From an uncultured Pelagibacteraceae bacterium (GTDB lineage: Bacteria; Pseudomonadota; Alphaproteobacteria; Pelagibacterales; AG-422-B15), in NCBI GenBank assembly GCA_902519835.1, contig CABYLU010000010.1, forward strand, positions 1 through 33,836: a stretch of DNA of 33,836 nt, given 5' to 3'. The notes under the pieces were generated by a model. That model had not been told where the DNA came from, ran no database searches, and was given only the letters and a program-made list of their open reading frames with translations. The first letter of the stretch is position 1; each line of letters begins with the position of its first letter. The position numbers and the translations under genes were made by a program. Shown in pieces: positions 17,969 through 26,796 of the stretch.

Positions 17969-19066
17969 ATGAGCAATAATAAACTTCATGCAATTGGCAT
18001 TATGAGCGGCACTTCATTAGATGGAATCGATGTTTCATACGTAAGTTCTGACGGAAAAAGCATATTTACTCATAATTGCTCGTCTTTATTTAAGTTTAGG
18101 GATGCAACTAGAAAGTCTCTTCATAATCTTGTTAACAATTTTACGAAAAATAAAAATAGCATATCAAATATAAGTGATTGCGAAAATTTAGTTAGTGAAG
18201 ATTATGTAAATGCCATTAGAAAATTTATAATATCTAAAAATATCAAAAAAGTTGATCTTATCGCCTTACATGGTCAAACTATTTACCATTCATCTAAAAA
18301 TAAATCATCGATTCAGTTGTGTAATAGTTCGTATATTGCCGAAAAAACTAACAGTATTATTGTAACCGATTTTAGACAAGATGATCTTTTGAACGGCGGA
18401 GAGGGAGCTCCATTAGTACCAATATTTCATAAGCTTTTAATCAATAAACTAAAACTTAAAAAACCTTCCTCATTTATAAATATTGGAGGCATATCTAATA
18501 TTTCCATGTTAGACGAAAAAGGTATGTTGACAGCGCATGATATTGGACCAGGAATGTGCTTACTAGATCAATACGTAAATTTCAAAAAGAAGCAACCTTA
18601 TGATAATAATGGAGTATATTCTTCTCGAGGCAAAATCAATAAAAGTATTTTAAGACAACTTCTTAATAATAATTTTTTTAAAAAAAGTCCTCCTAAATCT
18701 TTAGACCGAAATTATTTCTCATTTAACTCAGTATTAAAAATAAACTTTTACGATGCATGTGCTACTTTATCTGCATTTACTGCTTACGCGATAATTAATA
18801 ATTTAAAAAAAATAGATAATCAAAAAATTATTCTTTCTGGTGGAGGAGTGAAAAATAAATTTATTTTAGATTTAATAAAAGAAAATTTGGGGAATAGAGT
18901 TATCTCAATTGATGAAATTTATGGTGATTCAAAATTTATAGAGTCCCAGGCTTTTGCTTATTTGGGTATAAGAAGAGTAAAGAATCTGCCTATATCATTT
19001 CCAGGAACCACGGGTGTTAAAAATCCTATTACTGGAGGAAAAATTACTAAGTTATCTATATTTTGA
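17969..19066 (+). CDS. anmK: Anhydro-N-acetylmuramic acid kinase
   Basis: This 365-residue cytoplasmic enzyme phosphorylates and opens 1,6-anhydro-MurNAc released during cell-wall turnover, giving MurNAc-6-phosphate. It shows the ASKHA-like phosphate loop GIMSGTSLDGIDV at residues 10-22, LIALHGQTIYH, GGEGAPLVPIFHKLL, NIGGISNIS and DIGPGMCLLDQYV. The C-terminal adenosine-binding loop is ILSGGGVKN. All family motifs are in order and the length is normal. With the PBP1A gene it fits peptidoglycan synthesis and recycling, though the two are not in one operon. Its last fifteen bases overlap the convergent hydrolase gene. Confidence 0.94.
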   Translation: MSNNKLHAIGIMSGTSLDGIDVSYVSSDGKSIFTHNCSSLFKFRDATRKSLHNLVNNFTKNKNSISNISDCENLVSEDYVNAIRKFIISKNIKKVDLIALHGQTIYHSSKNKSSIQLCNSSYIAEKTNSIIVTDFRQDDLLNGGEGAPLVPIFHKLLINKLKLKKPSSFINIGGISNISMLDEKGMLTAHDIGPGMCLLDQYVNFKKKQPYDNNGVYSSRGKINKSILRQLLNNNFFKKSPPKSLDRNYFSFNSVLKINFYDACATLSAFTAYAIINNLKKIDNQKIILSGGGVKNKFILDLIKENLGNRVISIDEIYGDSKFIESQAFAYLGIRRVKNLPISFPGTTGVKNPITGGKITKLSIF

Positions 19067-19714
19067 ATTAAGCTCTCTTTCAATATAACTTCGTATTGTT
19101 TTTTCAAGCTTATCAGTTTCATTATCGTAAAAATGATTTGCTCCGGTTATCTCCTCGTAGTCGACAGTTATATTTTTTTGAGATTTTAGTTTTTCAGCGA
19201 GCCTTGAAGTCTCTTCGGGCGGCACCAAGTCGTCTTTTTTACCTTGAACTATTAAGCCTGATGCAGGACATGGGGCCAAAAAATTAAAATCATATAAATT
19301 TGGTTGAGGCGAGATACTTACAAATCTTGTTATCTCTGGCCTTCTCATTAACAACTGCATGCAAAGCAATGCTCCAAAAGAGAATCCTGCAACCCAACAT
19401 TGGTTTGTATTTGGATTTTGCCTTTGTATCCAATCTAGACCTGCAGCAGCGTCAGCAAGTTCACCTAAACCATTATCAAATTTTCCTTCACTTTTACCAA
19501 CACCTCTTAAATTGAAACGAAAAATTGAAAAACCAAGAGAGTCAAAAATAGAAAACAAGTCCATTACTATTGGATTGTTCATTGTTCCGCCATAGAGTGG
19601 ATGCGGGTGTATTAAAAGAGCTATCGGAGGGTTTAAAGACTGACCTTTTTTGTACTTTCCAACTAGTTTTCCGTCCGGACCTGTAAAAACTATTTCTTTT
19701 ACTTGATTATTCAT
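19052..19714 (-). CDS. Alpha/beta hydrolase
   Basis: This 220-residue cytoplasmic protein has an alpha/beta-hydrolase fold. The nucleophile elbow GFSFG places the serine at residue 112; the acid is in KKDDLVPPEET (about 161) and the histidine is H194 in GANHFYDN, completing a plausible triad. The N-terminal half has ALLIHPHPLYGGTMNNPIV and FRFNLRGVGKSEG, which match the compact dienelactone-hydrolase-like family often annotated only as alpha/beta hydrolase. There is no signal peptide. The substrate cannot be told from sequence; esters of small acids are possible. It is convergent with anmK and divergent from the cysE operon. Confidence 0.85.
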   Translation of the reverse strand: MNNQVKEIVFTGPDGKLVGKYKKGQSLNPPIALLIHPHPLYGGTMNNPIVMDLFSIFDSLGFSIFRFNLRGVGKSEGKFDNGLGELADAAAGLDWIQRQNPNTNQCWVAGFSFGALLCMQLLMRRPEITRFVSISPQPNLYDFNFLAPCPASGLIVQGKKDDLVPPEETSRLAEKLKSQKNITVDYEEITGANHFYDNETDKLEKTIRSYIERELNSKYR

Positions 19715-19734
19715 ATTTAGGTATTAGATAGTTG

Positions 19735-19745
19735 ACTAAATTAGT
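19735..19745 (+). promoter_or_regulatory. Possible IscR/Rrf2 operator at the cysE-suf operon promoter
   Basis: ACTAAATTAGT is a perfect inverted repeat around one base, set in TAGTTGACTAAATTAGTAGG, 70 to 80 bases before cysE. It overlaps TTGACT, a possible -35 element. The site resembles Fe-S-responsive Rrf2/IscR sites described for alphaproteobacterial suf operons, and iscR is the second gene of this operon, which fits autoregulation. The match is from memory and the short palindrome could be chance. Confidence 0.4.
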
Positions 19746-19815
19746 AGGTTATTATATTTAACCTCTGAGACGGTATACTAAATTTGACATTTAAAATTCA
19801 AGGTTTTTTTTTAAA

Positions 19816-20496
19816 ATGAGTAAAATCATTGATTTAATTGACTCTTATATTGATAGAGATCCAGCTGCAAAAGGTAGAATTGAGACTTTGGTTACTTCAC
19901 CTGGCTTGCATTCTATTGGTATATATAAATTATCAAATTTTTTGTGGTCAATAAGGCTTACAATTTTAGCAAGGTTATTGTCTTACATCGGTAGAATATT
20001 AACAGGTATTGAAATTCATCCTGCAGCAAAGATTGGTGAGCGTTTTTTCATAGACCACGGTATGGGAGTTGTTATTGGTGAAACAGCTGAAATCGGAAAT
20101 GATGTAACTATCTATCACGGAGTAACTCTTGGAGGAGTTTCTCCAAGCGAGGATAGCGCAAGTCAGAAAGATAAGAAAAGGCACCCAACACTTGAAGATA
20201 AAGTAATAATTGGATCTGGAGCGCAAATTCTTGGTCCGATTACAATTGGTGCCAATTCAAAAGTTGGCTCTAATTCAGTAGTTACAAAAGATGTTGAGTC
20301 AAACAAAAGTGTAATTGGAAATCCAGCTCGATATACAATCGTACCAAATTCTTCAGGAGTAAAGAAATTCAGAGCATATGGTCTCAGTAAGGGAGATGAC
20401 AGCAGGGCTACTGTAGTTGAAAAATTGAAAAAAGATAATTCTGATTTAAGAAATAGAATAGAAAAGCTTGAAAAATTAATTGAGGAAAATAAATGA
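19816..20496 (+). CDS. cysE: Serine O-acetyltransferase
   Basis: This 226-residue enzyme acetylates serine to O-acetylserine, the carbon skeleton for cysteine. After a helical N-terminal part, the left-handed beta-helix of hexapeptide repeats begins near [19 protein letters not shown]. The catalytic-histidine segments are [16 protein letters not shown] and YHGVTLGG, and the repeats end at GNPARYTI with a coiled C-terminal tail. It is shorter than E. coli CysE at the N-terminus, as in many bacteria. It is the first gene of the suf operon and its stop overlaps the iscR start as ATGA. Placing a cysteine-supply gene ahead of the cysteine desulfurase is functionally sensible. Confidence 0.94.
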   Translation: MSKIIDLIDSYIDRDPAAKGRIETLVTSPGLHSIGIYKLSNFLWSIRLTILARLLSYIGRILTGIEIHPAAKIGERFFIDHGMGVVIGETAEIGNDVTIYHGVTLGGVSPSEDSASQKDKKRHPTLEDKVIIGSGAQILGPITIGANSKVGSNSVVTKDVESNKSVIGNPARYTIVPNSSGVKKFRAYGLSKGDDSRATVVEKLKKDNSDLRNRIEKLEKLIEENK

Positions 20497-20915
20497 AGAT
20501 AACTTCGCGTGGTAGATATGCTGTATTGGCAATGGTTGATCTTGCCAAATTTGGATCACAAAAACCATGCAGCTTGTCACATGTATCTGTTAGGCAAAAT
20601 ATATCTTTGTCTTATTTGGAGCAGATATTTAACGACCTTAAGAAAGCTGAATTAGTAAAAAGTCAAAAAGGACCAGGTGGAGGGTATATTCTAAATAAAC
20701 ATACAGAGGAAATTAAAATTTTGGACATATTTAATGCAATAGATGAAAAAATAAAAACTACAGGATGTGGCAATAATCCTAATGCTTTTTGTTCAGGAAC
20801 TAACAAAAAGTGTTTAACTCATAATTTTTGGGAAAATCTTGAAGGAGTCATCGGTAATTATTTGAGTACGGTGCATCTCAGTGATTTAGTAGAAGAACAA
20901 ACGTTGGTAAAATAA
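20493..20915 (+). CDS. iscR: Rrf2-family Fe-S cluster-sensing regulator (IscR)
   Basis: This 140-residue winged-helix regulator begins with the canonical [18 protein letters not shown] and has the YLEQIF and GPGGGYIL elements of the DNA-binding domain. Three cysteines, C92, C100 and C107, in [17 protein letters not shown] match the [2Fe-2S] ligand arrangement of IscR. When cluster supply is adequate, holo-IscR normally represses its own operon. Its place inside the suf operon agrees with feedback control. The other Rrf2 proteins (NsrR, RirA, CymR) are less likely given the cysteine spacing and the neighbours. Confidence 0.92.
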   Translation: MKITSRGRYAVLAMVDLAKFGSQKPCSLSHVSVRQNISLSYLEQIFNDLKKAELVKSQKGPGGGYILNKHTEEIKILDIFNAIDEKIKTTGCGNNPNAFCSGTNKKCLTHNFWENLEGVIGNYLSTVHLSDLVEEQTLVK

Positions 20916-20916
20916 T

Positions 20917-22359
20917 ATGAATAAAGTAAGCAAAGATAATTTTACACAAGAAAAATACAAGTATGGATTTGTTACTGAAATTGAAAGTGAAAAAATTCCA
21001 AAAGGGTTAAATGAAGATGTTATCAAGTTGATTTCAAAGAAAAAGAATGAACCAGAATGGATGTTGGAATGGAGACTGTCAGCATTCAAACGATTAGAAA
21101 ATATGTCAGTTCCCAAATGGGCTAAAGCAGAGATAGATGAAATTGAGTTTCAAGATTTATACTATTACTCATCGCCTAAGGATTTCAAAGAAAAACCAAA
21201 ATCACTAGACGAAGTTGATCCTAAATTATTGGAAACATATGAGAAACTAGGCATACCGTTAAAGGAACAAAAAGTTTTAGCTGGTGTTGCAGTAGACGCA
21301 GTCTTTGACAGTGTGTCAGTTGCAACAACATTTAAGGAGAAACTGAACGAAATAGGTGTCATTTTTTGTCCTATTTCAGAAGCTATTCAAAAACATCCTG
21401 AGCTTGTGAAAAAATATATTGGGTCCGTTATTCCTGTAACTGATCACTTCTACGCCACTTTAAATTCAGCTGTATTTAGCGATGGTTCATTTGTTTACAT
21501 ACCTAAAGGAGTTAAATGCCCAATGGAATTATCTACATACTTTAGAATTAATGCTTCTGAAACAGGACAGTTTGAGCGGACACTTATAATTGCAGATGAA
21601 GGTAGTTACGTAAGTTATCTTGAAGGCTGTACGGCTCCTATGAGAGACGAAAATCAATTGCATGCAGCTAATGTTGAATTAGTTGCACTTGATGATGCTG
21701 AAATAAAGTATTCTACAGTTCAGAATTGGTATCCTGGTGATGAAAATGGAAAAGGAGGAATATATAATTTCGTAACTAAACGGGGTCTTTGTAAAGGAAA
21801 AAACTCTAAAATTTCCTGGACTCAAATTGAGACAGGTTCTGCTATAACATGGAAATACCCAAGTTGTATTTTAAGAGGAGATAATTCTACTGGTGAATTT
21901 TATTCTGTAGCTATTACCAATAATTATCAGCAGGCTGATACTGGTACAAAAATGATCCACTTAGGGAAAAATACAAAAAGTAGAATCATTTCTAAAGGTA
22001 TTTCTGCAGGAAAGTCATCTAATACTTATCGTGGGCTTGTCAGCTTTCATAAAAAAGCTAAAAATGCAAAAAACTTTACCCAGTGTGATTCATTATTAGT
22101 TGGTAGTGAGTGTAAAGCCAATACCATTCCGTTAACCGAAAATAGTTCTAATTCTTCATCTATAGAGCATGAAGCAACAACCTCAAAAATAAGTGATGAG
22201 CAATTGTTCTATTGTATGCAAAGAGGTTTAGACGCGGAAGAAGCACAAAGTTTAATTGTAAATGGGTTTTGTAAAGAAGTACTGCAAAAATTACCAATGG
22301 AGTTTGCTGTCGAAGCACAAAAACTTGTGAGTATAAGTTTGGAAGGAAGTGTTGGATAG
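20917..22359 (+). CDS. sufB: Fe-S cluster scaffold subunit SufB
   Basis: This 480-residue protein is the core scaffold of the SufBCD complex, on which clusters are assembled. The N-terminal part shows [16 protein letters not shown] and the [12 protein letters not shown] segment. The beta-helix carries LEGCTAPM and [12 protein letters not shown]. The C-terminal domain keeps the key cysteine in [10 protein letters not shown] and the glutamate in [21 protein letters not shown]. Length is normal. The ATG follows the iscR stop by one base, so the genes are translated from one message. The partner genes sufC and sufD follow directly. Confidence 0.97.
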   Translation: MNKVSKDNFTQEKYKYGFVTEIESEKIPKGLNEDVIKLISKKKNEPEWMLEWRLSAFKRLENMSVPKWAKAEIDEIEFQDLYYYSSPKDFKEKPKSLDEVDPKLLETYEKLGIPLKEQKVLAGVAVDAVFDSVSVATTFKEKLNEIGVIFCPISEAIQKHPELVKKYIGSVIPVTDHFYATLNSAVFSDGSFVYIPKGVKCPMELSTYFRINASETGQFERTLIIADEGSYVSYLEGCTAPMRDENQLHAANVELVALDDAEIKYSTVQNWYPGDENGKGGIYNFVTKRGLCKGKNSKISWTQIETGSAITWKYPSCILRGDNSTGEFYSVAITNNYQQADTGTKMIHLGKNTKSRIISKGISAGKSSNTYRGLVSFHKKAKNAKNFTQCDSLLVGSECKANTIPLTENSSNSSSIEHEATTSKISDEQLFYCMQRGLDAEEAQSLIVNGFCKEVLQKLPMEFAVEAQKLVSISLEGSVG

Positions 22360-22360
22360 T

Positions 22361-23089
22361 ATGTTAGAGATTAAAAATTTAAATGTTACTGTTGAAGAAA
22401 AACAAATTTTAAAAAATTTAAATTTAAATATTGGAAAGGGTGAAATACATGCCATAATGGGTCCTAATGGTTCAGGTAAAAGCACTATTGCTCACACTCT
22501 AGCTGGTAAACCAAACTATAATGTAGATTCAGGGGAAGTTAATCTCAATGGTGAAGATTTACTCTCAAAAGATCCTTATGAAAGATCATTAAATGGTCTT
22601 TTCCTTGCTTTTCAATACCCAATTGAACTTCCTGGAGTCACTAATGCTTCTTATCTAAAGCAGATTGTTAATGCACATCGAAAGTCAAGAAAAGAAACAC
22701 CAATTGATGCTGGAGAATTTCTAAAAATTCTAAAAGAAAAATCAAAACTTCTAGATATACCAATGGACATGCACAGTCGTTTTGTAAATGCTGGCTTTTC
22801 TGGGGGAGAGAAGAAGAAAAATGAGGTCCTTCAAATGGATTTGCTTAATCCAAGTTTAATTATTATGGACGAAACAGATTCAGGCCTAGATGTTGATGCA
22901 CTAAAAACCACTGCAGACGCAATTAATAAATTAAGAAATGATGAAAGATCATTTATTATTATAACTCATTATTTAAGATTATTAGAATATATTGAGCCTG
23001 ATTACGTCCATGTATTTCAAAATGGCTCAGTTATAGAAACTGGTGACAAGACTTTAGCTTCAAGAATAGATCAAGAGGGATACAGTTAA
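22361..23089 (+). CDS. sufC: SufBCD complex ATPase SufC
   Basis: This 242-residue ABC-type ATPase powers conformational change in SufBCD. It has Walker A GPNGSGKST, the Q-loop in LAFQYPIELPG, the signature SGGEKKKNE, Walker B LIIMDETDSGLD and the switch histidine in IITHYLRLL. The KKN variant after SGGE is typical of SufC rather than transporter ATPases. The ATG one base after the sufB stop is the natural start; an upstream in-frame TTG at 22349 lies inside sufB. Its stop shares a base with the sufD start. Confidence 0.97.
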   Translation: MLEIKNLNVTVEEKQILKNLNLNIGKGEIHAIMGPNGSGKSTIAHTLAGKPNYNVDSGEVNLNGEDLLSKDPYERSLNGLFLAFQYPIELPGVTNASYLKQIVNAHRKSRKETPIDAGEFLKILKEKSKLLDIPMDMHSRFVNAGFSGGEKKKNEVLQMDLLNPSLIIMDETDSGLDVDALKTTADAINKLRNDERSFIIITHYLRLLEYIEPDYVHVFQNGSVIETGDKTLASRIDQEGYS

Positions 23090-24003
23090 TGAAAACTTTA
23101 ACACCTTCAATAATAGAATTAACGGATAATTTTTGGATTGAAACCAATTCTAAGGATCTATCAATATCACACGAGATAATAAATGATGAACTAAAATTAA
23201 AAATCACTTCGAATTATTCACAAATACCTTCACGAATAAAATTAATAAGCAGTAATAGAAGCAACTTTAAAATTATTGCTGATATATATTTAAACGAGAA
23301 TGCTACTTTAGAGATTATTGACGAAAATGATTATATAATTGATACATCTTTTATTTTTAAATCATTTTTAGGTTCCCGCTCAGTACTTGAATTATACAGA
23401 TTTAATAAGTTTCAATCCGATACTAACAACTCATTTGTTCATACTTGTAATATGTCAAATGGTTCAATGTTTAAAGATTTTAATTTTACAAACGGTTCAG
23501 ATTTTACAAATAACAAGACTAAGATTAATTTAAATGAAGAAAATGCAAAGTATGTTGGCAGTGGCGTTGTCATGTCCAATTCATCAAAATGTGAAAATAA
23601 TTTAGAAATAAGACACTTAAGTAAATCTGCGGTATCAGATTGTTCGTTTAAAGCCGTAACTCGTGGATCATCCAATGTTTCGTTTAAAGGAAAAGTATTT
23701 GTTGATGAAAATTGCTCAAATACACAATCTAACCAAATTAGCAAAGGTTTGTTAATTGACGAGGAATCTAAAATTAATCTTACACCAATACTTGAAATAA
23801 ATAATGATGATGTAGTTTGCTCTCATGGTGCGGCTTCAGGAAAAGCTGATGAGGAAGTACTGTTTTATTTAGCTTCTAGAGGAATTTCAAAGATTGATGC
23901 TGAACGAATATATATACAGGGCTTTTTATCAGAGTTTATAGAAAAGATTGAAGATGCTGAAATGCAAGCTAAAGGCCAAAATTTTATCAACGAGAATTGT
24001 TAA
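23089..24003 (+). CDS. sufD: SufD subunit of the SufBCD complex (short form)
   Basis: This 304-residue protein is the SufB paralogue that caps the scaffold and is needed for iron entry. The C-terminal region is clear: CSHGAASGKADEEVLFYLASRGISK with the family histidine, then IYIQGFLSEFIEKI. The beta-helix core is present but divergent. Proteobacterial SufD is usually over 400 residues, so the N-terminal helical domain is missing or very reduced here, while the start is fixed by the TAATG overlap with sufC. This looks like lineage shortening rather than truncation, since the frame is intact and flanking genes are tightly coupled. Confidence 0.88.
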   Translation: MKTLTPSIIELTDNFWIETNSKDLSISHEIINDELKLKITSNYSQIPSRIKLISSNRSNFKIIADIYLNENATLEIIDENDYIIDTSFIFKSFLGSRSVLELYRFNKFQSDTNNSFVHTCNMSNGSMFKDFNFTNGSDFTNNKTKINLNEENAKYVGSGVVMSNSSKCENNLEIRHLSKSAVSDCSFKAVTRGSSNVSFKGKVFVDENCSNTQSNQISKGLLIDEESKINLTPILEINNDDVVCSHGAASGKADEEVLFYLASRGISKIDAERIYIQGFLSEFIEKIEDAEMQAKGQNFINENC

Positions 24004-24004
24004 C

Positions 24005-25237
24005 ATGGATGACTCTAAAACTTTAAATTTAAATGTTAGAAAAGATTTTCCAATTCTTTCAAAAAAGATATTGGAAAAAAAAGATCTTATTTATTTTGAC
24101 ACTGCAGCTTCTGCTCAAAAACCAAATACAGTTATTGATGAAACAAATGATTTCTATAAAAATCACTATTCTAATGTTAGCAGGGGAGTTCATACATTAT
24201 CTGTTGAATCAACATTTAGATATGAGGACGCTAGAAAAAAAGTTCAAAAATTCTTAAATGCAAGGTCTGAAAATGAAATTATTTTCACAAAAAGTGCCAC
24301 AGAAGGAATAAATTTAGTTGCTCAAACTTTCTATGAAAAGTTTATGCAAAAGGGAGATGAGGTAATTTTATCTCTAATCGAGCACCACTCAAATTTAATA
24401 CCTTGGTTTTTTTTAAGAGACAAGTATGGCGTTGTGCTAAAGTTTGCAAATATTCAACCATCAGGAGAAATTGATATTGATCATTTTAATAGTCTATTCA
24501 CAAATAAAACAAAAATTGTATCTTTGACGCATCTTTCGAACGTTTTTGGTACTGAATTAAATGAAAAGGCTATAAGTATCTGTAAAGATAAAAATGTTCC
24601 CATTCTCCTTGATGGTTGTCAATCAGCTGCTCATTTGAAAATTGATGTTCAAAAACTAGGTTGTGATTTTTTTGTTTTCTCTGGACACAAAACTTATGGT
24701 CCTGCTGGTATTGGAGTATTATATGGAACTGAAAATCTTTTATCAGAAATGCCCCCCTATCAAGGTGGAGGAGGAATGATTGGAGATGTGAATCTAGAAG
24801 GTGCAAGTTACGCAGAATTACCAGCGAAATATGAAGCAGGAACTCCTCCATTAGTCGAAGCGCACGGATTGGGTATAGCAATTGATTACATGAATAAAAT
24901 TGGACTCGATAATATTATCGAGCATGAAAATGAGATTACTAAATATGCGTTTAATAAATTAAACGAAATTGATTTTATCGAAATTCACGGTGGAGATAAT
25001 AAAAGGAACTCTATCATATCCTTTAATATTAGAAATGTTCACTCCCACGAAGTATCTTCGTTTTTAGATGTTGAAGGAATAGCAATTAGAGCAGGTCATC
25101 ACTGTTGCCAGCCTTTAATGAAACATCTCGGTGTCAATTCAACGGCCAGATTATCTTTTGGTGTGTATAATTCATTAGAAGAAGTTGATAAATTTGTTAT
25201 TGCGCTTCATAAGTGTAAGGAGTTTTTTAATAAATGA
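24005..25237 (+). CDS. sufS: SufS-type cysteine desulfurase
   Basis: This 410-residue PLP enzyme converts cysteine to alanine and passes persulfide sulfur to the assembly machinery. FSGHKTYGPAGIG carries the PLP lysine, LLDGCQSAAH the cofactor aspartate segment, and RAGHHCCQPLMKHLG the catalytic cysteine. The N-terminal LIYFDTAASAQKP and SNVSRGVHTLS segments are typical of group II desulfurases. The ATG one base after the sufD stop is preferred over an in-frame upstream start inside sufD. Its stop overlaps the next start as ATGA. Confidence 0.96.
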   Translation: MDDSKTLNLNVRKDFPILSKKILEKKDLIYFDTAASAQKPNTVIDETNDFYKNHYSNVSRGVHTLSVESTFRYEDARKKVQKFLNARSENEIIFTKSATEGINLVAQTFYEKFMQKGDEVILSLIEHHSNLIPWFFLRDKYGVVLKFANIQPSGEIDIDHFNSLFTNKTKIVSLTHLSNVFGTELNEKAISICKDKNVPILLDGCQSAAHLKIDVQKLGCDFFVFSGHKTYGPAGIGVLYGTENLLSEMPPYQGGGGMIGDVNLEGASYAELPAKYEAGTPPLVEAHGLGIAIDYMNKIGLDNIIEHENEITKYAFNKLNEIDFIEIHGGDNKRNSIISFNIRNVHSHEVSSFLDVEGIAIRAGHHCCQPLMKHLGVNSTARLSFGVYNSLEEVDKFVIALHKCKEFFNK

Positions 25238-25668
25238 ATGATTTAATAAATGATCTTTACCAAGAAATAATTTTAGATCACGGACGTGAACCAAGAAATT
25301 TTGGCGAATGTGAACCTTATAATAAAAGTGCCGATGGTCATAATCCATTGTGCGGTGACAATTTAAAGCTTACTTTTCTTCTTAATGATCAAAATATAAT
25401 AGAAGACATTAAATTCACAGGTGAGGGGTGTGCCATATCACTTGCTTCTGCATCATTAATGACAGAAAAATTAAAAGGTAAAAAAATTGAAGTCGCTCAG
25501 GAAATATTTAAGGATTTTACAAATCTTGTTTCGGGTTCAGATGAAGACCTAAAAGTTTTAAATGAGGAAGATTCACTTTATGCCTTAAAGGGAGTAGGTG
25601 GATTTCCAATGAGGGTAAAGTGCGCAACAATGGCATGGCATGCTTTTAACCAGGCTTTAAAAGATTAA
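25234..25668 (+). CDS. sufU: SufU-type sulfur transfer/scaffold protein
   Basis: This 144-residue protein accepts persulfide from SufS. The three conserved cysteines are in NPLCGDN, GEGCAIS and RVKCATMAW, with the aspartate of GDN as an extra zinc ligand. The insert before [11 protein letters not shown] and the FPMR..KC context mark SufU rather than IscU. SufU is best known as a zinc-dependent sulfurtransferase of Gram-positive bacteria, but it also occurs in some Alphaproteobacteria. Here it appears to take the place of the SufE partner, which I do not see in the operon. ATGA overlap with sufS supports coupled production. Confidence 0.92.
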   Translation: MNDLINDLYQEIILDHGREPRNFGECEPYNKSADGHNPLCGDNLKLTFLLNDQNIIEDIKFTGEGCAISLASASLMTEKLKGKKIEVAQEIFKDFTNLVSGSDEDLKVLNEEDSLYALKGVGGFPMRVKCATMAWHAFNQALKD

Positions 25669-25670
25669 CT

Positions 25671-26252
25671 ATGAGACTATATCCTGTATATCTTGCACTG
25701 CTTGTATTATTTATTGTTTTGCAACTTATTTATGGAAACCGGTCTTTTGCCGATATAAACTTAGAGGAGTACGATATGACAAAAGTAGAAGTAATGGATA
25801 CACCTTTCTGGTGTTCTGCCACGCCTGAAGAAAGACAGGAAGCTATTAATAACCTTACTGAAGAACAGAGAATTGTTGCTTTAGAGAACGGAACAGAGAG
25901 GCCATTTTTTAATGAATATTGGAATAGTAAAGATGTTGGGATTTATGTTGATGTAATTTCAGGAGAACCCTTATTCTCCTCTTTAGATAAATTTGACTCA
26001 GGAACAGGTTGGCCGAGTTTTGATAAGCCAATAAACGGGATTGAAATTGTAGAAGTTGTTGATAAATCCCATGGAATGGTTCGCACAGAGGTAAGAAGTC
26101 AATATGGCGACGCACACCTAGGCCATTTATTTGATGATGGACCCACTGAAACTGGATTAAGATATTGTATTAATTCGGCTTCCTTAAGATTTGTTCCTCT
26201 AGAAAAGTTAAGTGAAGAAGGCTATGGGGATTTTGTAGAATTATTTAACTAA
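25671..26252 (+). CDS. msrB: Exported or anchored peptide-methionine (R)-S-oxide reductase
   Basis: This 193-residue protein has a hydrophobic N-terminus (about 4-26) that looks like a signal or anchor, then an MsrB domain that reduces methionine-R-sulfoxide. Family blocks are [50 protein letters not shown] and [14 protein letters not shown], whose cysteine is the nucleophile. The four zinc-binding cysteines of the common form are absent ([11 protein letters not shown] and VRSQYGDAH replace the CxxC pairs), so this is the zinc-free type. A start at the internal ATG at 25776 would give a cytoplasmic form, but the start two bases after sufU fits the operon. Its link to Fe-S repair is probably shared oxidative-stress expression. 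Confidence 0.86.
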   Translation: MRLYPVYLALLVLFIVLQLIYGNRSFADINLEEYDMTKVEVMDTPFWCSATPEERQEAINNLTEEQRIVALENGTERPFFNEYWNSKDVGIYVDVISGEPLFSSLDKFDSGTGWPSFDKPINGIEIVEVVDKSHGMVRTEVRSQYGDAHLGHLFDDGPTETGLRYCINSASLRFVPLEKLSEEGYGDFVELFN

Positions 26253-26561
26253 ATGGAAAAAGTAGAAGATCAAAAAGTTATAGATGCATTAAAGACTGTA
26301 TTTGACCCTGAAATTCCTGTTGATTTGTACGAATTAGGTCTAATTTACAAATGTGAGGTTACTCCTGATAATGATGTTATTATTCAAATGACATTAACTA
26401 CACCAAATTGTCCTGTAGCAGATGAAATGCCAAAAAAAGTAAAAGAAGCTGTCGACGCTGTACCTGGGGTAAAAAATGTTGCAGTTGATCTTGTATGGGA
26501 TCCACCATGGGATATGTCTCGCATGTCGGATGTTGCAAGATTAGAACTAGACATGATGTAA
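26253..26561 (+). CDS. sufT: SufT / MIP18-family Fe-S maturation protein
   Basis: This 102-residue DUF59 (MIP18-like) protein helps deliver or mature Fe-S clusters under high demand. It shows VFDPEIPVDLYELGLIY, the TLTTPNCPVADEMP motif with the conserved cysteine, and DLVWDPPWDMSRMSD. It abuts msrB with no gap and closes the operon. Related proteins such as PaaD carry similar domains, but the suf context and the small size support SufT. Confidence 0.92.
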   Translation: MEKVEDQKVIDALKTVFDPEIPVDLYELGLIYKCEVTPDNDVIIQMTLTTPNCPVADEMPKKVKEAVDAVPGVKNVAVDLVWDPPWDMSRMSDVARLELDMM

Positions 26562-26628
26562 GATATCCACTTGAAATACAAAAATACCTATATATTTTAG
26601 ATAATAATCATATATAAACTCAATTTAA

Positions 26629-26704
26629 GAGCCCGTAGCTCAGTTGGTAGAGCACTCCCCTTTTAAGGGAGTTGTCCTCGGTTCGAACCCGAGCGGGCTC
26701 GCCA
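26629..26704 (+). tRNA. tRNA-Lys(TTT), 3' CCA encoded
   Basis: The gene folds into a full cloverleaf: acceptor GAGCCCG pairs with CGGGCTC, D stem GCTC with GAGC, anticodon stem CTCCC with GGGAG around loop CTTTTAA (anticodon TTT), and T stem CTCGG with CCGAG around TTCGAAC. The discriminator G is followed by an encoded CCA. From the anticodon loop to one base past CCA it is identical to two further copies downstream, so it serves as the attachment site of the cassettes. Confidence 0.97.
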
Positions 26705-26705
26705 C
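26660..26705 (+). repeat. Attachment repeat copy 1 (3' part of tRNA-Lys)
   Basis: This 46-base segment runs from the first anticodon-loop base (CTTTTAAGGGAG...) through T arm, acceptor strand and CCA plus one base. It recurs without change at 28080 and 29442. The identity begins in the anticodon loop, a known integration point of tyrosine recombinases in tRNA genes, where the 5-bp stem arms and 7-base loop resemble a core site. Confidence 0.95.
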
Positions 26706-26761
26706 TTTTTTAAACGATAATTAATCCATCTTAAACTTTTCTTTCTTTCGAAATTAAACCC

Positions 26762-26783
26762 GTGCGGGATCTGTGCGGGATAA
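26762..26783 (+). repeat. Tandem 11-bp repeat, possible recombinase arm site (cassette 1)
   Basis: GTGCGGGATCT is followed directly by GTGCGGGATAA, a period of 11 bases or about one helical turn. It lies 57 bases inside the left attachment repeat, between it and the gene end. Cassette 2 has a tandem repeat of the same period but other sequence at the matching place. Confidence 0.6.
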
Positions 26784-26796
26784 GAAGGGAAAAAAC

